Origin: Arthrobacter pityocampae
Lineage (GTDB): Bacteria; Actinomycetota; Actinomycetes; Actinomycetales; Micrococcaceae
Direction: 5' to 3'
Assembly (NCBI RefSeq): GCF_002927275.1
Contig: NZ_PRKW01000003.1
Span: forward strand, 1-64,000
DNA: 64,000 nucleotides
Part shown: piece by piece, positions 1-7,531 of the stretch
Numbering within the stretch: position 1 is the stretch's first letter
Layout of the letters: the number at the start of each line of letters is the position of its first letter
Translations under genes and position numbers: made by a program
The notes under the pieces: generated by a model
What the model was told of the DNA's origin: nothing
Databases searched by the model: none
The model's input: only the letters and a program-made list of their open reading frames with translations

Positions 1-355
1 CAATTCAACCAATCAACAAACAATCGGTATCAACAAACTTGGCACACTATTGAGTTCTCAAACAACAGGAACAACCGATTACTCACGAAACCCGGCCCAC
101 AACATGCGACCCATTCGGCTTCGTTTTCCCTCGCCGTTATGTTTACAGCTTATTTCACTTTCATTTCCCCTGTCAAATCCGCTTCCCGGCCTGATAACCG
201 TGAAAACACAAAAGACAGAACAATCCCATGACAAATAGAAGGCCTAATCCGGTACCGCCCGAGAGCGCACGAACCGACCAAAACAATTGGAAGGGGTTGG
301 CAGCCCTCACCGGGGCAACTCAGAAAACACTACACCCACCACCACCCCCGAGCAA
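1..355 (-). promoter_or_regulatory. rRNA operon promoter region and 16S leader (operon lies off the left edge)
   Basis: On the minus strand, bases 66–38 read TTGTTTGAGAACTCAATAGT followed by GTGCCAAG. This is the conserved leader element found shortly before 16S rRNA in Arthrobacter-like actinobacteria, so the 16S gene should begin just left of base 1. Two promoters read into it. The upstream one has TTGCTC (350–355), a 17-bp spacer and TAGTGT (327–332). The downstream one has TTGACA (171–176), an 18-bp spacer and TAAGCT (147–152). The segment is much more AT-rich than its surroundings and has no credible gene. The motif and hexamers are seen directly; the 16S gene itself is inferred because it is outside the window. 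Confidence 0.8.
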
Positions 356-386
356 ACCCAACCAGTGTCTACCCGATCACGCCCGA

Positions 387-435
387 CAGCAGGAGAGCCG
401 GCACACCCTCGTAGGGCGTACCGGCTCTCCTGCTG
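387..435 (-). terminator. Terminator of tyrS
   Basis: A perfect 15-bp inverted repeat, CAGCAGGAGAGCCGG (387–401) and its complement (421–435), lies 13 bases past the tyrS stop. The loop contains a further CCCT/AGGG pairing. It should insulate tyrS from the rRNA promoters that follow on the same strand. There is no clear U-tract, which is common for actinobacterial hairpins. Confidence 0.8.
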
Positions 436-448
436 AAGGCCGCGTGCG

Positions 449-1771
449 TCAGGCGACGTCCACCATGGCGAGATTCCGCTTGCCGCGGCGCACCAGGAGG
501 TAGCGACCGTGGAGCAGGTCCTTCTCGCCGACGGTGTGGTCGACATCGGTGATCTTCGTGTTGTTCACGTACGCCCCACCCTCCCCGACCGTGCGGCGGG
601 CGGCGGAGTTGCTCGCGGACAGACCGGACGCGACCAGCAGCTCGATGATGCCCAGCCCGTCGCGGGACAGGGCGGCGGAGTCCAGTTCGGCCGTGGCCGC
701 CTCGAGGGTCGCGAGGTCGAGGGACCGGAGATCGCCCTGGCCGAAGAGGGCCGCGGAGGCGGCGATCACCTTCTCGGTCGCATCGACGCCGTGCACCAAC
801 GATGTGACGTCGTAGGCCAGGGCTCGCTGCGCGGACCGCTCGTGCGGCCGGTCGGCGGTCGCCTGCTCGAGCGCCTCGATGTCCGCCCGGCTGCGGAAGG
901 TGAAGATGCGCAGTCGCTCGGTCACGTCGGCGTCCGAGGTGTTGAGCCAGAACTGGAACATCGCGTACGGGCTGGTCATGGCGGGATCGAGCCAGATGGC
1001 ATTGCCCTCGCTCTTGCCGAACTTCGTGCCGTCCGAGTTGGTGATCAGGGGTGTGCCGATGGCGTGGACACTCCTGCCCTCCACCTTCCGGACCAGATCG
1101 GTGCCGCTGGTGAGGTTGCCCCACTGGTCGGACCCGCCGGTCTGCAGGACGCAGTCGTAGTCGCGGTACAGCTGCAGGAAGTCCATGCCCTGCAGAATCT
1201 GGTAGCTGAATTCGGCGTAGCTGATTCCCTCGTCGGAGTTCAGCCGCTTGGCGACCGTCTCCTTCTTGATCATCGTGCCCACGCGGAAGTACTTCCCGAC
1301 GTCGCGCAGGAAGTCGATGGCGCTCATGGGGGCGGTCCAGTCGAGGTTGTTCACCACCCGTGCCGCGGCGTCACCCTCGAAGTCGAGGAAGCGTCGTACC
1401 TGGGCCTCGAGGTATCCGACCCACTCGGCGACGGTCTCCTTCGTGTTCATGGTGCGCTCCGCCGTCGGGCGCGGGTCGCCGACCAGACCGGTGGAACCGC
1501 CGACCAGGCCGAGAGGGCGGTGGCCTGCCAGCTGGAGCCGGCGCATCGTCAGCAGCTGCACCAGATTGCCGAGGTGGAGACTCGGGGCGGTGGGGTCGAA
1601 CCCGCAGTAGAACGTGATGGGCGGCCCGCCCAGCAGTTCCTTCAGCTCCCCCTCATCAGTGGAGACATGGATCAGACCACGCCACACGAGCTCGTCGTAG
1701 ATGCCGTCGAAGGACGGATCGTTGCGCTGGCCTGCGAGGCCACTGACCGGGATCTCTGTTTGCTGGGACAC
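449..1771 (-). CDS. tyrS: Tyrosine–tRNA ligase
   Basis: This 440-residue class I aminoacyl-tRNA synthetase charges tRNA-Tyr with tyrosine in the cytoplasm. The HIGH-type signature appears as HLGN at residues 66–69 after CGFDPTAPSL. The KMSKS-type loop appears as KFGKS in the segment following LITNSDGT. The C-terminal part matches an S4 RNA-binding domain, ending in the RRTVGEGGAYVNN stretch and a basic tail. The length is normal for the bacterial family. The gene lies 12 bases downstream of the HelD-like gene on the same strand, so co-transcription is likely. A strong hairpin follows it. Confidence 0.97.
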   Translation of the reverse strand: MSQQTEIPVSGLAGQRNDPSFDGIYDELVWRGLIHVSTDEGELKELLGGPPITFYCGFDPTAPSLHLGNLVQLLTMRRLQLAGHRPLGLVGGSTGLVGDPRPTAERTMNTKETVAEWVGYLEAQVRRFLDFEGDAAARVVNNLDWTAPMSAIDFLRDVGKYFRVGTMIKKETVAKRLNSDEGISYAEFSYQILQGMDFLQLYRDYDCVLQTGGSDQWGNLTSGTDLVRKVEGRSVHAIGTPLITNSDGTKFGKSEGNAIWLDPAMTSPYAMFQFWLNTSDADVTERLRIFTFRSRADIEALEQATADRPHERSAQRALAYDVTSLVHGVDATEKVIAASAALFGQGDLRSLDLATLEAATAELDSAALSRDGLGIIELLVASGLSASNSAARRTVGEGGAYVNNTKITDVDHTVGEKDLLHGRYLLVRRGKRNLAMVDVA

Positions 1772-1783
1772 GAGTCCAAATTA

Positions 1784-4036
1784 TCAGTCGGCGATACCGG
1801 CGGGCATCCGGCCGCCGGAGATGACGCGGAGGCGCTGCGTGGGGCGGGTCATCGCGACGTAGAGGTCGCCGACCCTCGCGGTCGCGGAGTCGAGCATCTC
1901 CTGCGGCTCGAGGATCACCACGCCGTCGAACTCCAGGCCCTTCGATTCGCGCGGACTGATGACCACGATGTCCTGGCCCGGCCCGCCCGCACCGGAACCG
2001 ACGCGGTCCCGGTAGGTGGGCGCCAAGGCGTCCCGGACCGCGGTGAGCAGGTAATCCGGCGCGATGACGGCGAGCAGTCCGCCGTCGATGGCTGCCAGTT
2101 CCTCCGGCATGGCCTGCACCAGGGCGGTCACGGCGTCGCCCACCGTGTCCAGGACCGGCGGGAAACGTCCCTCGCGCACGGCCTTCGGGGCGGACACGAC
2201 GAGCCCTGCCGCGTTGGCCATGCGGACGGCGGCCTCCGCGATCTGCGCGGGGGTCCGGTAGTTGACGGTGAGTTCCTCGAGCTGCCAGCGATCCCGCACG
2301 AAGGGTTCGAGGGCCTGCTGCCAGGACCTCGACCCGGCTGCCGAGCTGGTCTGCGCGATGTCCCCGACGATGGTGAAGGACTTCAGCGGGCAGCGCCGCA
2401 TCAGCAGCCGCCACTGCATCGGGGAGAGCTCCTGGGCCTCGTCGACCACGATGTGCCCGTAGGCCCAGGTGCGGTCGACGGAGGCGCGCTCGGCGGCCGA
2501 CAGCCGCGTGGCGGTCACGGCGTTGTGCTGCGCGAGGTCCTCGGCGGTCAGCACGCCGTCCACCCCGGAATCCTCCAGGGAGGCGTTGACGTTCTCGAGG
2601 GCACGCTCCGCATTGGCGAGATCCCGCTTCTGCTCCTGGTCGCGGGCCGCGGTGTCTCGACCGGCCGAGGGGTCGAGATCGCCGAGCAGTTCCGCGGCCT
2701 CGTCGAGCAGCGGCACATCCGCCTCGGTCCAGGGTGCCCCGACGGGCCGGGTGAGGACGGCCAGCTCGTCCTCGTCCAGGTGGGGGGCCGCCGCACGCAG
2801 CAGTTCCGGGCGGGCGAACAGCTCGGACACCAGCTTCTGCGGCGTCAGGGGCATCCAGGCGAGATTGAGGGCGATCCTCACGTCGCGGGAACTGCGGACG
2901 TCCTCGGCGAGGTACGAGCGGTCGGCGTTGTTGCCGCCGCCGGAGGATTCCTCCAGCTTGTCCAGCAGCTGCTCGGTGAGCTCGCGCAGCAGGATCTTGA
3001 CGAAGGTGACCCGCGCTTCGTTGTGCGGCTTCCCGGTGGCCCGGGCCCGCTCGCGGGCGCGGGAGACCTGACGCGGGGTGAGGGTGAGCATGGTGCCCTC
3101 GACGTTCAGTCGCTTGTTCTCCGCGGGCACGCGCTCCCGGTTCGCGACGGCGTTGCGGATCACCTGCGCCATCTCCAGCCGGCCCTTGAGGGCCGCCGCG
3201 GTCTCGTCCGCCTCCTGCACGGTATGAACGCCGGGCATGAGGGTGCCGATGCCCGCCATGACGACGCCGGTCTCGCCGAGCGAGGGCAGGACGCGCTCGA
3301 TGTACTTCATGAAGGCGTCGGTGGGACCGACGAGCAGCACACCGGCGGACTTCAGCCGGTCGCGGTGCGTGTAGAGGAGATAGGCGGCGCGGTGGAGCGC
3401 GACCGCCGTCTTGCCGGTACCCGGGCCGCCCTGGACCACGGTCACACCGGGCAGCGGTGCCCTGATGATGCGATCCTGCTCCGCCTGGATGGTCCCCACG
3501 ATGTCGGACATCTGGCCGGTGCGCCGCGTGTTCAGCGCGGCGAGCAGGGCGCCTTCGCCCTGCAGGGAGTCGTCGTCGCCGAGGAGGTCCGCATCGAGGA
3601 CGTCGTCCTCGATGGCGACGACGTCGCGCCGCGAGAGGATCAGGTGCCGGCGACGACGCACGCCCATGCGTTCGAAGGCCGTCGCCTGGTAGAACGTGCC
3701 GGCCTCGGGGGCCCGCCAGTCGACCATGAGCTGGCGGAGGTCCTCGTCGGAGAGTCCGATCCGGCCGATATACCGCTGGTCGCCGTCGTCGAGATCGAGG
3801 CGCCCGAAGACGAGGCGGTCGTCGACGGCGTTGAGCTGGGCGAGGCGGTCCTCGTACATGGTCGCGAAGGCGTCCCGCTCGGAGCGGTTCTGGTGGGATC
3901 CGGCCGCCTGCGTGCGCCGCACTTCGGCGAGCTGCCGGGCCTTCTCCGCTCGGAGTTCGTCGAGACGGTGGTACAGGCCATCGACGTAGCCGCGCTCGTG
4001 CTCCAGCTCGGCCTTGGCCTGGGAGGTCTCGTGCAT
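1784..4036 (-). CDS. HelD-type RNA polymerase-recycling ATPase (UvrD/Rep superfamily)
   Basis: This 750-residue superfamily 1 helicase-like ATPase has the HelD architecture. It has a long N-terminal alpha-helical arm of about 50 charged residues, Walker A VVQGGPGTGKTAVALHR near residue 190, an insertion rich in helices, Walker B as HIVVDEAQELSPMQW, and the C-terminal motifs VNYRTPAQI, SPRESKGLEFDGVVI and YVAMTRPTQRL. HelD proteins dissociate stalled or rifamycin-bound RNA polymerase. Actinobacterial members include HelR-type proteins that protect against rifamycins. AAGGAAA precedes the ATG. I saw no rifamycin-associated element upstream, so rifamycin control is not supported here. UvrD or PcrA is unlikely because the accessory domains differ. 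Confidence 0.85.
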   Translation of the reverse strand: MHETSQAKAELEHERGYVDGLYHRLDELRAEKARQLAEVRRTQAAGSHQNRSERDAFATMYEDRLAQLNAVDDRLVFGRLDLDDGDQRYIGRIGLSDEDLRQLMVDWRAPEAGTFYQATAFERMGVRRRRHLILSRRDVVAIEDDVLDADLLGDDDSLQGEGALLAALNTRRTGQMSDIVGTIQAEQDRIIRAPLPGVTVVQGGPGTGKTAVALHRAAYLLYTHRDRLKSAGVLLVGPTDAFMKYIERVLPSLGETGVVMAGIGTLMPGVHTVQEADETAAALKGRLEMAQVIRNAVANRERVPAENKRLNVEGTMLTLTPRQVSRARERARATGKPHNEARVTFVKILLRELTEQLLDKLEESSGGGNNADRSYLAEDVRSSRDVRIALNLAWMPLTPQKLVSELFARPELLRAAAPHLDEDELAVLTRPVGAPWTEADVPLLDEAAELLGDLDPSAGRDTAARDQEQKRDLANAERALENVNASLEDSGVDGVLTAEDLAQHNAVTATRLSAAERASVDRTWAYGHIVVDEAQELSPMQWRLLMRRCPLKSFTIVGDIAQTSSAAGSRSWQQALEPFVRDRWQLEELTVNYRTPAQIAEAAVRMANAAGLVVSAPKAVREGRFPPVLDTVGDAVTALVQAMPEELAAIDGGLLAVIAPDYLLTAVRDALAPTYRDRVGSGAGGPGQDIVVISPRESKGLEFDGVVILEPQEMLDSATARVGDLYVAMTRPTQRLRVISGGRMPAGIAD

Positions 4037-4087
4037 CGGACATTTCCTTCCATCAAAGGCAGACCGTCAATCCTAGCGGAGTGGACG

Positions 4088-4669
4088 CTACACGGTTTCG
4101 AGCGCGTGCACCCGTCGGCCCGCCAGGGCGGCGCGTCCGGTGAGATCCGCGAGTTCCAGGACCACGCCGCACCCGACGACGACGGCGCCGGCCTGTTCGA
4201 GCAACGCACCCGCGGCGGCGAGTGTTCCCCCGGTGGCGAGGACGTCGTCGAGCAGGAGGACGCGCGTCCCGGCGGGCAGGTCCGCCTGGTGGATCTCGAG
4301 GGAGGCCTGGCCGTATTCGAGGTCGTAGGACTCCCGGTACACCGCGCGGGGCAGCTTGCCCGCCTTGCGGACGGTGACGACGCCAGTGCCGGTCGCGTAG
4401 CCGACGGCGGCGGCCAGGAGGAAACCGCGGGCCTCGACCCCGGCGACGGCGTCGAACTGGCCCGCGAAGGCGTCGGCGAGCGCGTCGACGACCGCGCGGA
4501 AGGCCTGCGCGTCGGAGAACACCGGTGTGAGGTCCCTGAACATGATGCCGGGCGACGGGAAGTCGGGGACCCGCGCGCAGAGGCGGTCGACGGCGTCCCG
4601 GGCGTGAGCGGCCCGTCCGGACGCGTCGGGGGTCCGGGCCGGGAGGCGGTCCGTTTCGCTGATAATCAC
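4088..4669 (-). CDS. apt: Adenine phosphoribosyltransferase
   Basis: This 193-residue purine salvage enzyme converts adenine and PRPP to AMP. The family motif FPSPGIMFRD lies near residue 38, VEARGF near 78, and the PRPP-binding loop VLLLDDVLATGGT near 137. The first 20 or so residues form a divergent N-terminal tail. The start is GTG, overlapping the stop of the upstream mpg gene as GTGA, which implies translational coupling. Pairing with a DNA glycosylase that releases methylated purines is suggestive, but the shared operon could be incidental. Confidence 0.93.
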   Translation of the reverse strand: MIISETDRLPARTPDASGRAAHARDAVDRLCARVPDFPSPGIMFRDLTPVFSDAQAFRAVVDALADAFAGQFDAVAGVEARGFLLAAAVGYATGTGVVTVRKAGKLPRAVYRESYDLEYGQASLEIHQADLPAGTRVLLLDDVLATGGTLAAAGALLEQAGAVVVGCGVVLELADLTGRAALAGRRVHALETV

Positions 4670-5310
4670 GGATCAACCTTACGGGCTGCGCGGGGCTTCC
4701 CCGGACGGTAGCGGGAGACGGTGGGCTCGTCCGGCAGCCAGAAGCGCCACGGGTACTCCTCCGTCCCGGCCACGCCGCTCACGCCGACGCGCGGTCCGCG
4801 GAGGACCGCCGTCGCGGGCAGGTCCGGCAGGACCAGCCGGAAGGGGTCCGCGAGGACGTCCGCGCCGTCCTTCCGCCGGTCGAGGCCGAGCGCCTGTGCG
4901 AGGCGGGCCGGCCCCCGGGCGAGGTCGAGGTCCGTGGCCGGGTGCGAGCGCCGGTCGCGGGCGAGGCCCGCGCCGTCGACGACCTCCCCCGCCCGCAGGA
5001 GCAGTCCGGTGGCCCATCCCTCGTCGCCGCACACGATGTTGGCGCAGTAGTGCATGCCGTAGGTGAAGTACACGTAGAGGTGCCCTGCGGGCCCGAACAT
5101 CGTCGCATTGCGTGCGGTCCTGCCACGGAACGCGTGCGAGCCCGGGTCATCCGGGCCGAGGTACGCCTCGACCTCCGTGATGCGGACGGTGACGTCGCCG
5201 TCGTCGGTGCTGTGCGTCAGGTGCGCGCCCAGCAGCGAGGGGGCGACGTCGAGGGCGCTGCCGCCCAGCCGCGCGCGGAGATCCGGGGCTGTCGCGTTCT
5301 GGTGGTTCAC
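4666..5310 (-). CDS. mpg: 3-methyladenine DNA glycosylase (AAG/MPG family)
   Basis: This 214-residue base-excision enzyme removes alkylated purines such as 3-methyladenine. The family motifs are visible in order: LLGAHLTH, ITEVEAYLGPDDPGSHAFRG, RNATMFGPAGHLYVYFTYGM and RGPRVGVSG. The Glu of TEVEAY matches the catalytic acid of the family. The start is GTG, and a TACGGT hexamer lies six bases before it, so the message may be leaderless. It is divergent from the ada-alkA fusion gene 92 bp away and overlaps apt by four bases. Confidence 0.93.
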   Translation of the reverse strand: MNHQNATAPDLRARLGGSALDVAPSLLGAHLTHSTDDGDVTVRITEVEAYLGPDDPGSHAFRGRTARNATMFGPAGHLYVYFTYGMHYCANIVCGDEGWATGLLLRAGEVVDGAGLARDRRSHPATDLDLARGPARLAQALGLDRRKDGADVLADPFRLVLPDLPATAVLRGPRVGVSGVAGTEEYPWRFWLPDEPTVSRYRPGKPRAARKVDP

Positions 5311-5402
5311 GCTTCGACCGTAGCAAAGGCCGCTCCGGCGCTCCCCACCGTCGTGTCCGAATCCCGCTAGGACGGTGCCCGTCAGGGTGGCAGGATGACG
5401 GC

Positions 5403-6926
5403 ATGGACTTCTGGCAGCGCTACAGGGCGATCGACGCCCGGGACGCCCGCTTCGACGGGCAGTTCGTGACCGGCGTCTCCAGTACGGGGATCTACTGCCG
5501 GCCCTCCTGCCCCGCCCGGACGCCGAAGCCCGGCAACGTCACCTTCTTCCGCACCTCGGCCGCCGCGCACGACGCCGGGTACCGCGCCTGCAAGCGGTGC
5601 CTGCCCGAGGCCGTTCCGGGGGACCCGGAGTGGAATCTGCGCAGTGACGCCGCGGCCCGGGCCATGCGGCTCATCGCCGACGGCGAGGTGGACCGCGCCG
5701 GTGTGCCCGGCCTGGCGGCGCGGCTCGGATACTCCACCCGGCAGCTCAACCGCATTCTCAAGGAGGAACTCGGGGCCGGTGCGCTCGCGCTGGCCCGCGC
5801 CCACCGCGCCCAGACGGCGCGGACCCTCCTCACCGGCACGACGCTGCGTTTCGCGGACGTGGCGTTCGCCGCGGGCTTCGGGAGCATCCGTCAGTTCAAC
5901 GACACCGTCCAGCAGGTCTTCGACCTCACCCCCGGGCAGCTGCGGGACGCTTCGCCACGGCGGGCCGGGACGAACGGCCCGCCCACTGATGGATCCGGTG
6001 GGCCGCTCCGGCTCTCACTGTCCCTGCCCGCGCGACTGCCGTACGACAACGGCATCTTCCGCTTCCTCGCTGCCCGTGCCGTCGCAGGCCCGGAGCTCGG
6101 TACGGCCAGCAGCTATGAACGCCTGCTCCGCCTGCCGGCCGGACCGGCCTGGTTCAGGGCGGAGGCCGTCGTGCCGCAGGGGGACGGGAGGGCCGCCCTG
6201 CCCGTGACGGTCTCGGTGGCGGGGCTCGGGGACCTCCCGACGCTGCTCGGCCGTATCCGGCGCTTGTTCGACCTCGACGCCGACCCCGTGGCGGTCGACA
6301 CCGCACTGTCCAGCGACGCCCGGTTCGCGGACCTGGTCGCGGAGAAGCCGGGCCTGCGTCTTCCCGGGTCGCTGGATCCCGAGGAGACACTGATCCGGGC
6401 GATCGCGGGCCAGCAGGTCACGGTGGCCGCCTCGACGACGGCCCTCGGCCGCCTCGCCACAGCGTGCCCCGCCATCAGCGTTCCGGGCACAGGACTGGAC
6501 CGGATCTTCCCCTCGGCCGAGGATCTCACCGAGGCGCCCGGGCCGCTCCTGCGGGGGCCACGCCGCCGTGATGCTGCCCTGCGCGCGGCCGCCGGGAAGC
6601 TCGCCGCCGGGGGGCTCGCACTCGGCATCGGCTCCGACCCTGCCGAGCTGCGGGAGGACCTCCTGCGGCTGGACGGCGTGGGCCCCTGGACGGCGGACTA
6701 CGTCGTCATGCGGGTGCTCGGCCACCCGGACATCCACCCGCCGGGCGACGCCGCCGTCCGCACCGGGTGGGCACGGCTCACGCAGGCGTCCGCGAGCGCC
6801 TCCCCCGCGACCCTCGAGGCGGCCATGGCCGGCCTCCGGCCCTGGCGCTCCTACGCAACCCTGCATCTGTGGCGGACCGCCGCGTCACCACCAGGGGCCG
6901 AAGGAGCCGTCGATGACGCGGCCTGA
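5403..6926 (+). CDS. alkA: Ada–AlkA fusion: methyl-sensing regulator with DNA-3-methyladenine glycosylase II
   Basis: This 507-residue multidomain alkylation-repair protein has three parts. Residues 1–75 form the Ada zinc domain with the Cys ligands in TGIYCRPSCPAR and ACKRCLP. One of these cysteines accepts methyl groups from phosphotriesters in Ada. Residues about 85–185 are an AraC-type HTH region (LAARLGYSTRQLNRILKEEL, FAAGFGSIRQFNDTVQQVF). Residues about 200–495 form an AlkA-like glycosylase with the helix-hairpin-helix LDGVGPWTADYVVMRVLGH and the catalytic Asp region HPPGD. The O6-methylguanine transferase part of E. coli Ada is absent and is supplied by the overlapping downstream gene. 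It may autoregulate the operon. Confidence 0.93.
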   Translation: MDFWQRYRAIDARDARFDGQFVTGVSSTGIYCRPSCPARTPKPGNVTFFRTSAAAHDAGYRACKRCLPEAVPGDPEWNLRSDAAARAMRLIADGEVDRAGVPGLAARLGYSTRQLNRILKEELGAGALALARAHRAQTARTLLTGTTLRFADVAFAAGFGSIRQFNDTVQQVFDLTPGQLRDASPRRAGTNGPPTDGSGGPLRLSLSLPARLPYDNGIFRFLAARAVAGPELGTASSYERLLRLPAGPAWFRAEAVVPQGDGRAALPVTVSVAGLGDLPTLLGRIRRLFDLDADPVAVDTALSSDARFADLVAEKPGLRLPGSLDPEETLIRAIAGQQVTVAASTTALGRLATACPAISVPGTGLDRIFPSAEDLTEAPGPLLRGPRRRDAALRAAAGKLAAGGLALGIGSDPAELREDLLRLDGVGPWTADYVVMRVLGHPDIHPPGDAAVRTGWARLTQASASASPATLEAAMAGLRPWRSYATLHLWRTAASPPGAEGAVDDAA

Positions 6927-7521
6927 GGACCTTCCCACGCACCCTGGACCGACCCACCGAACGGATACTTCCGCCATGAACGCAACCCTCACCCCGCCGG
7001 CCGTCCTGAAGGGCGCCACCACGGAGACCGTCGACACGCCCGATGGCCCCTTCAGCGTCATCGAGGCGGAAGGGGCGGTCCTCTCGTCCGGCTGGACCTC
7101 CCTCCCGGAAGACCTGATCGGGCAGATCCACCCGAGCCTCCGGGCGGCCCGCTTCGACCCGGCGGCGTCCGCGATGGGCCCCATCCTCGAGGCCGTGGGC
7201 CGCTACTACGACGGCGACGTCGACGCCATCACGGCGGTGCAGGTGCGCCAGGTCTCGGGGCCCTTCCGCGCCCACGCCTGGGACGTCCTGCGCACCGTCG
7301 CCCCCGGAGCACCGGTCACCTACCTCGAGTACGCCGCCCGGGCGGGCAATCCGTCCGCGGTCCGCGCCGCGGCGGGAGCATGCGCCAGGAACGCGGCGGC
7401 GCTCTTCGTCCCCTGCCACCGGGTCATCAGGACGGACGGCTCCCTGGGCGGCTTCCGCTGGGGACTGCCCCTCAAGCAGCGGCTCCTCGACCGGGAGGCG
7501 AGCCGGGTGCCCGCGAGGTGA
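6913..7521 (+). CDS. ogt: Methylated-DNA–protein-cysteine methyltransferase
   Basis: This suicide enzyme repairs O6-methylguanine by transferring the methyl group to the Cys in the active-site motif PCHRVI near the C-terminus. A winged-helix motif, VTYLEYAARAGNPSAVRAAA, precedes it, as usual for the family. I chose ATG 6913 (202 residues) because GAAGGAG lies six bases upstream. It overlaps the last 14 bases of alkA, so the two are probably translationally coupled. A second in-frame ATG at 6976 would give 181 residues but has a poor ribosome site. It is convergent with the ABC transporter gene, with only ten bases between their stops. Confidence 0.93.
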   Translation: MTRPEDLPTHPGPTHRTDTSAMNATLTPPAVLKGATTETVDTPDGPFSVIEAEGAVLSSGWTSLPEDLIGQIHPSLRAARFDPAASAMGPILEAVGRYYDGDVDAITAVQVRQVSGPFRAHAWDVLRTVAPGAPVTYLEYAARAGNPSAVRAAAGACARNAAALFVPCHRVIRTDGSLGGFRWGLPLKQRLLDREASRVPAR

Positions 7522-7531
7522 CCGGCGAACG

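Noticed and set aside
4037-4087. Rifamycin-associated element before the HelD-type gene
   Set aside because: No inverted repeat of that kind is visible between the gene start and apt.
509-4711. A 1400-residue plus-strand open frame opposite tyrS, the HelD gene and apt
   Set aside because: It is the mirror frame of three genes with clear family motifs in this GC-rich DNA; it has no domain and no ribosome site.
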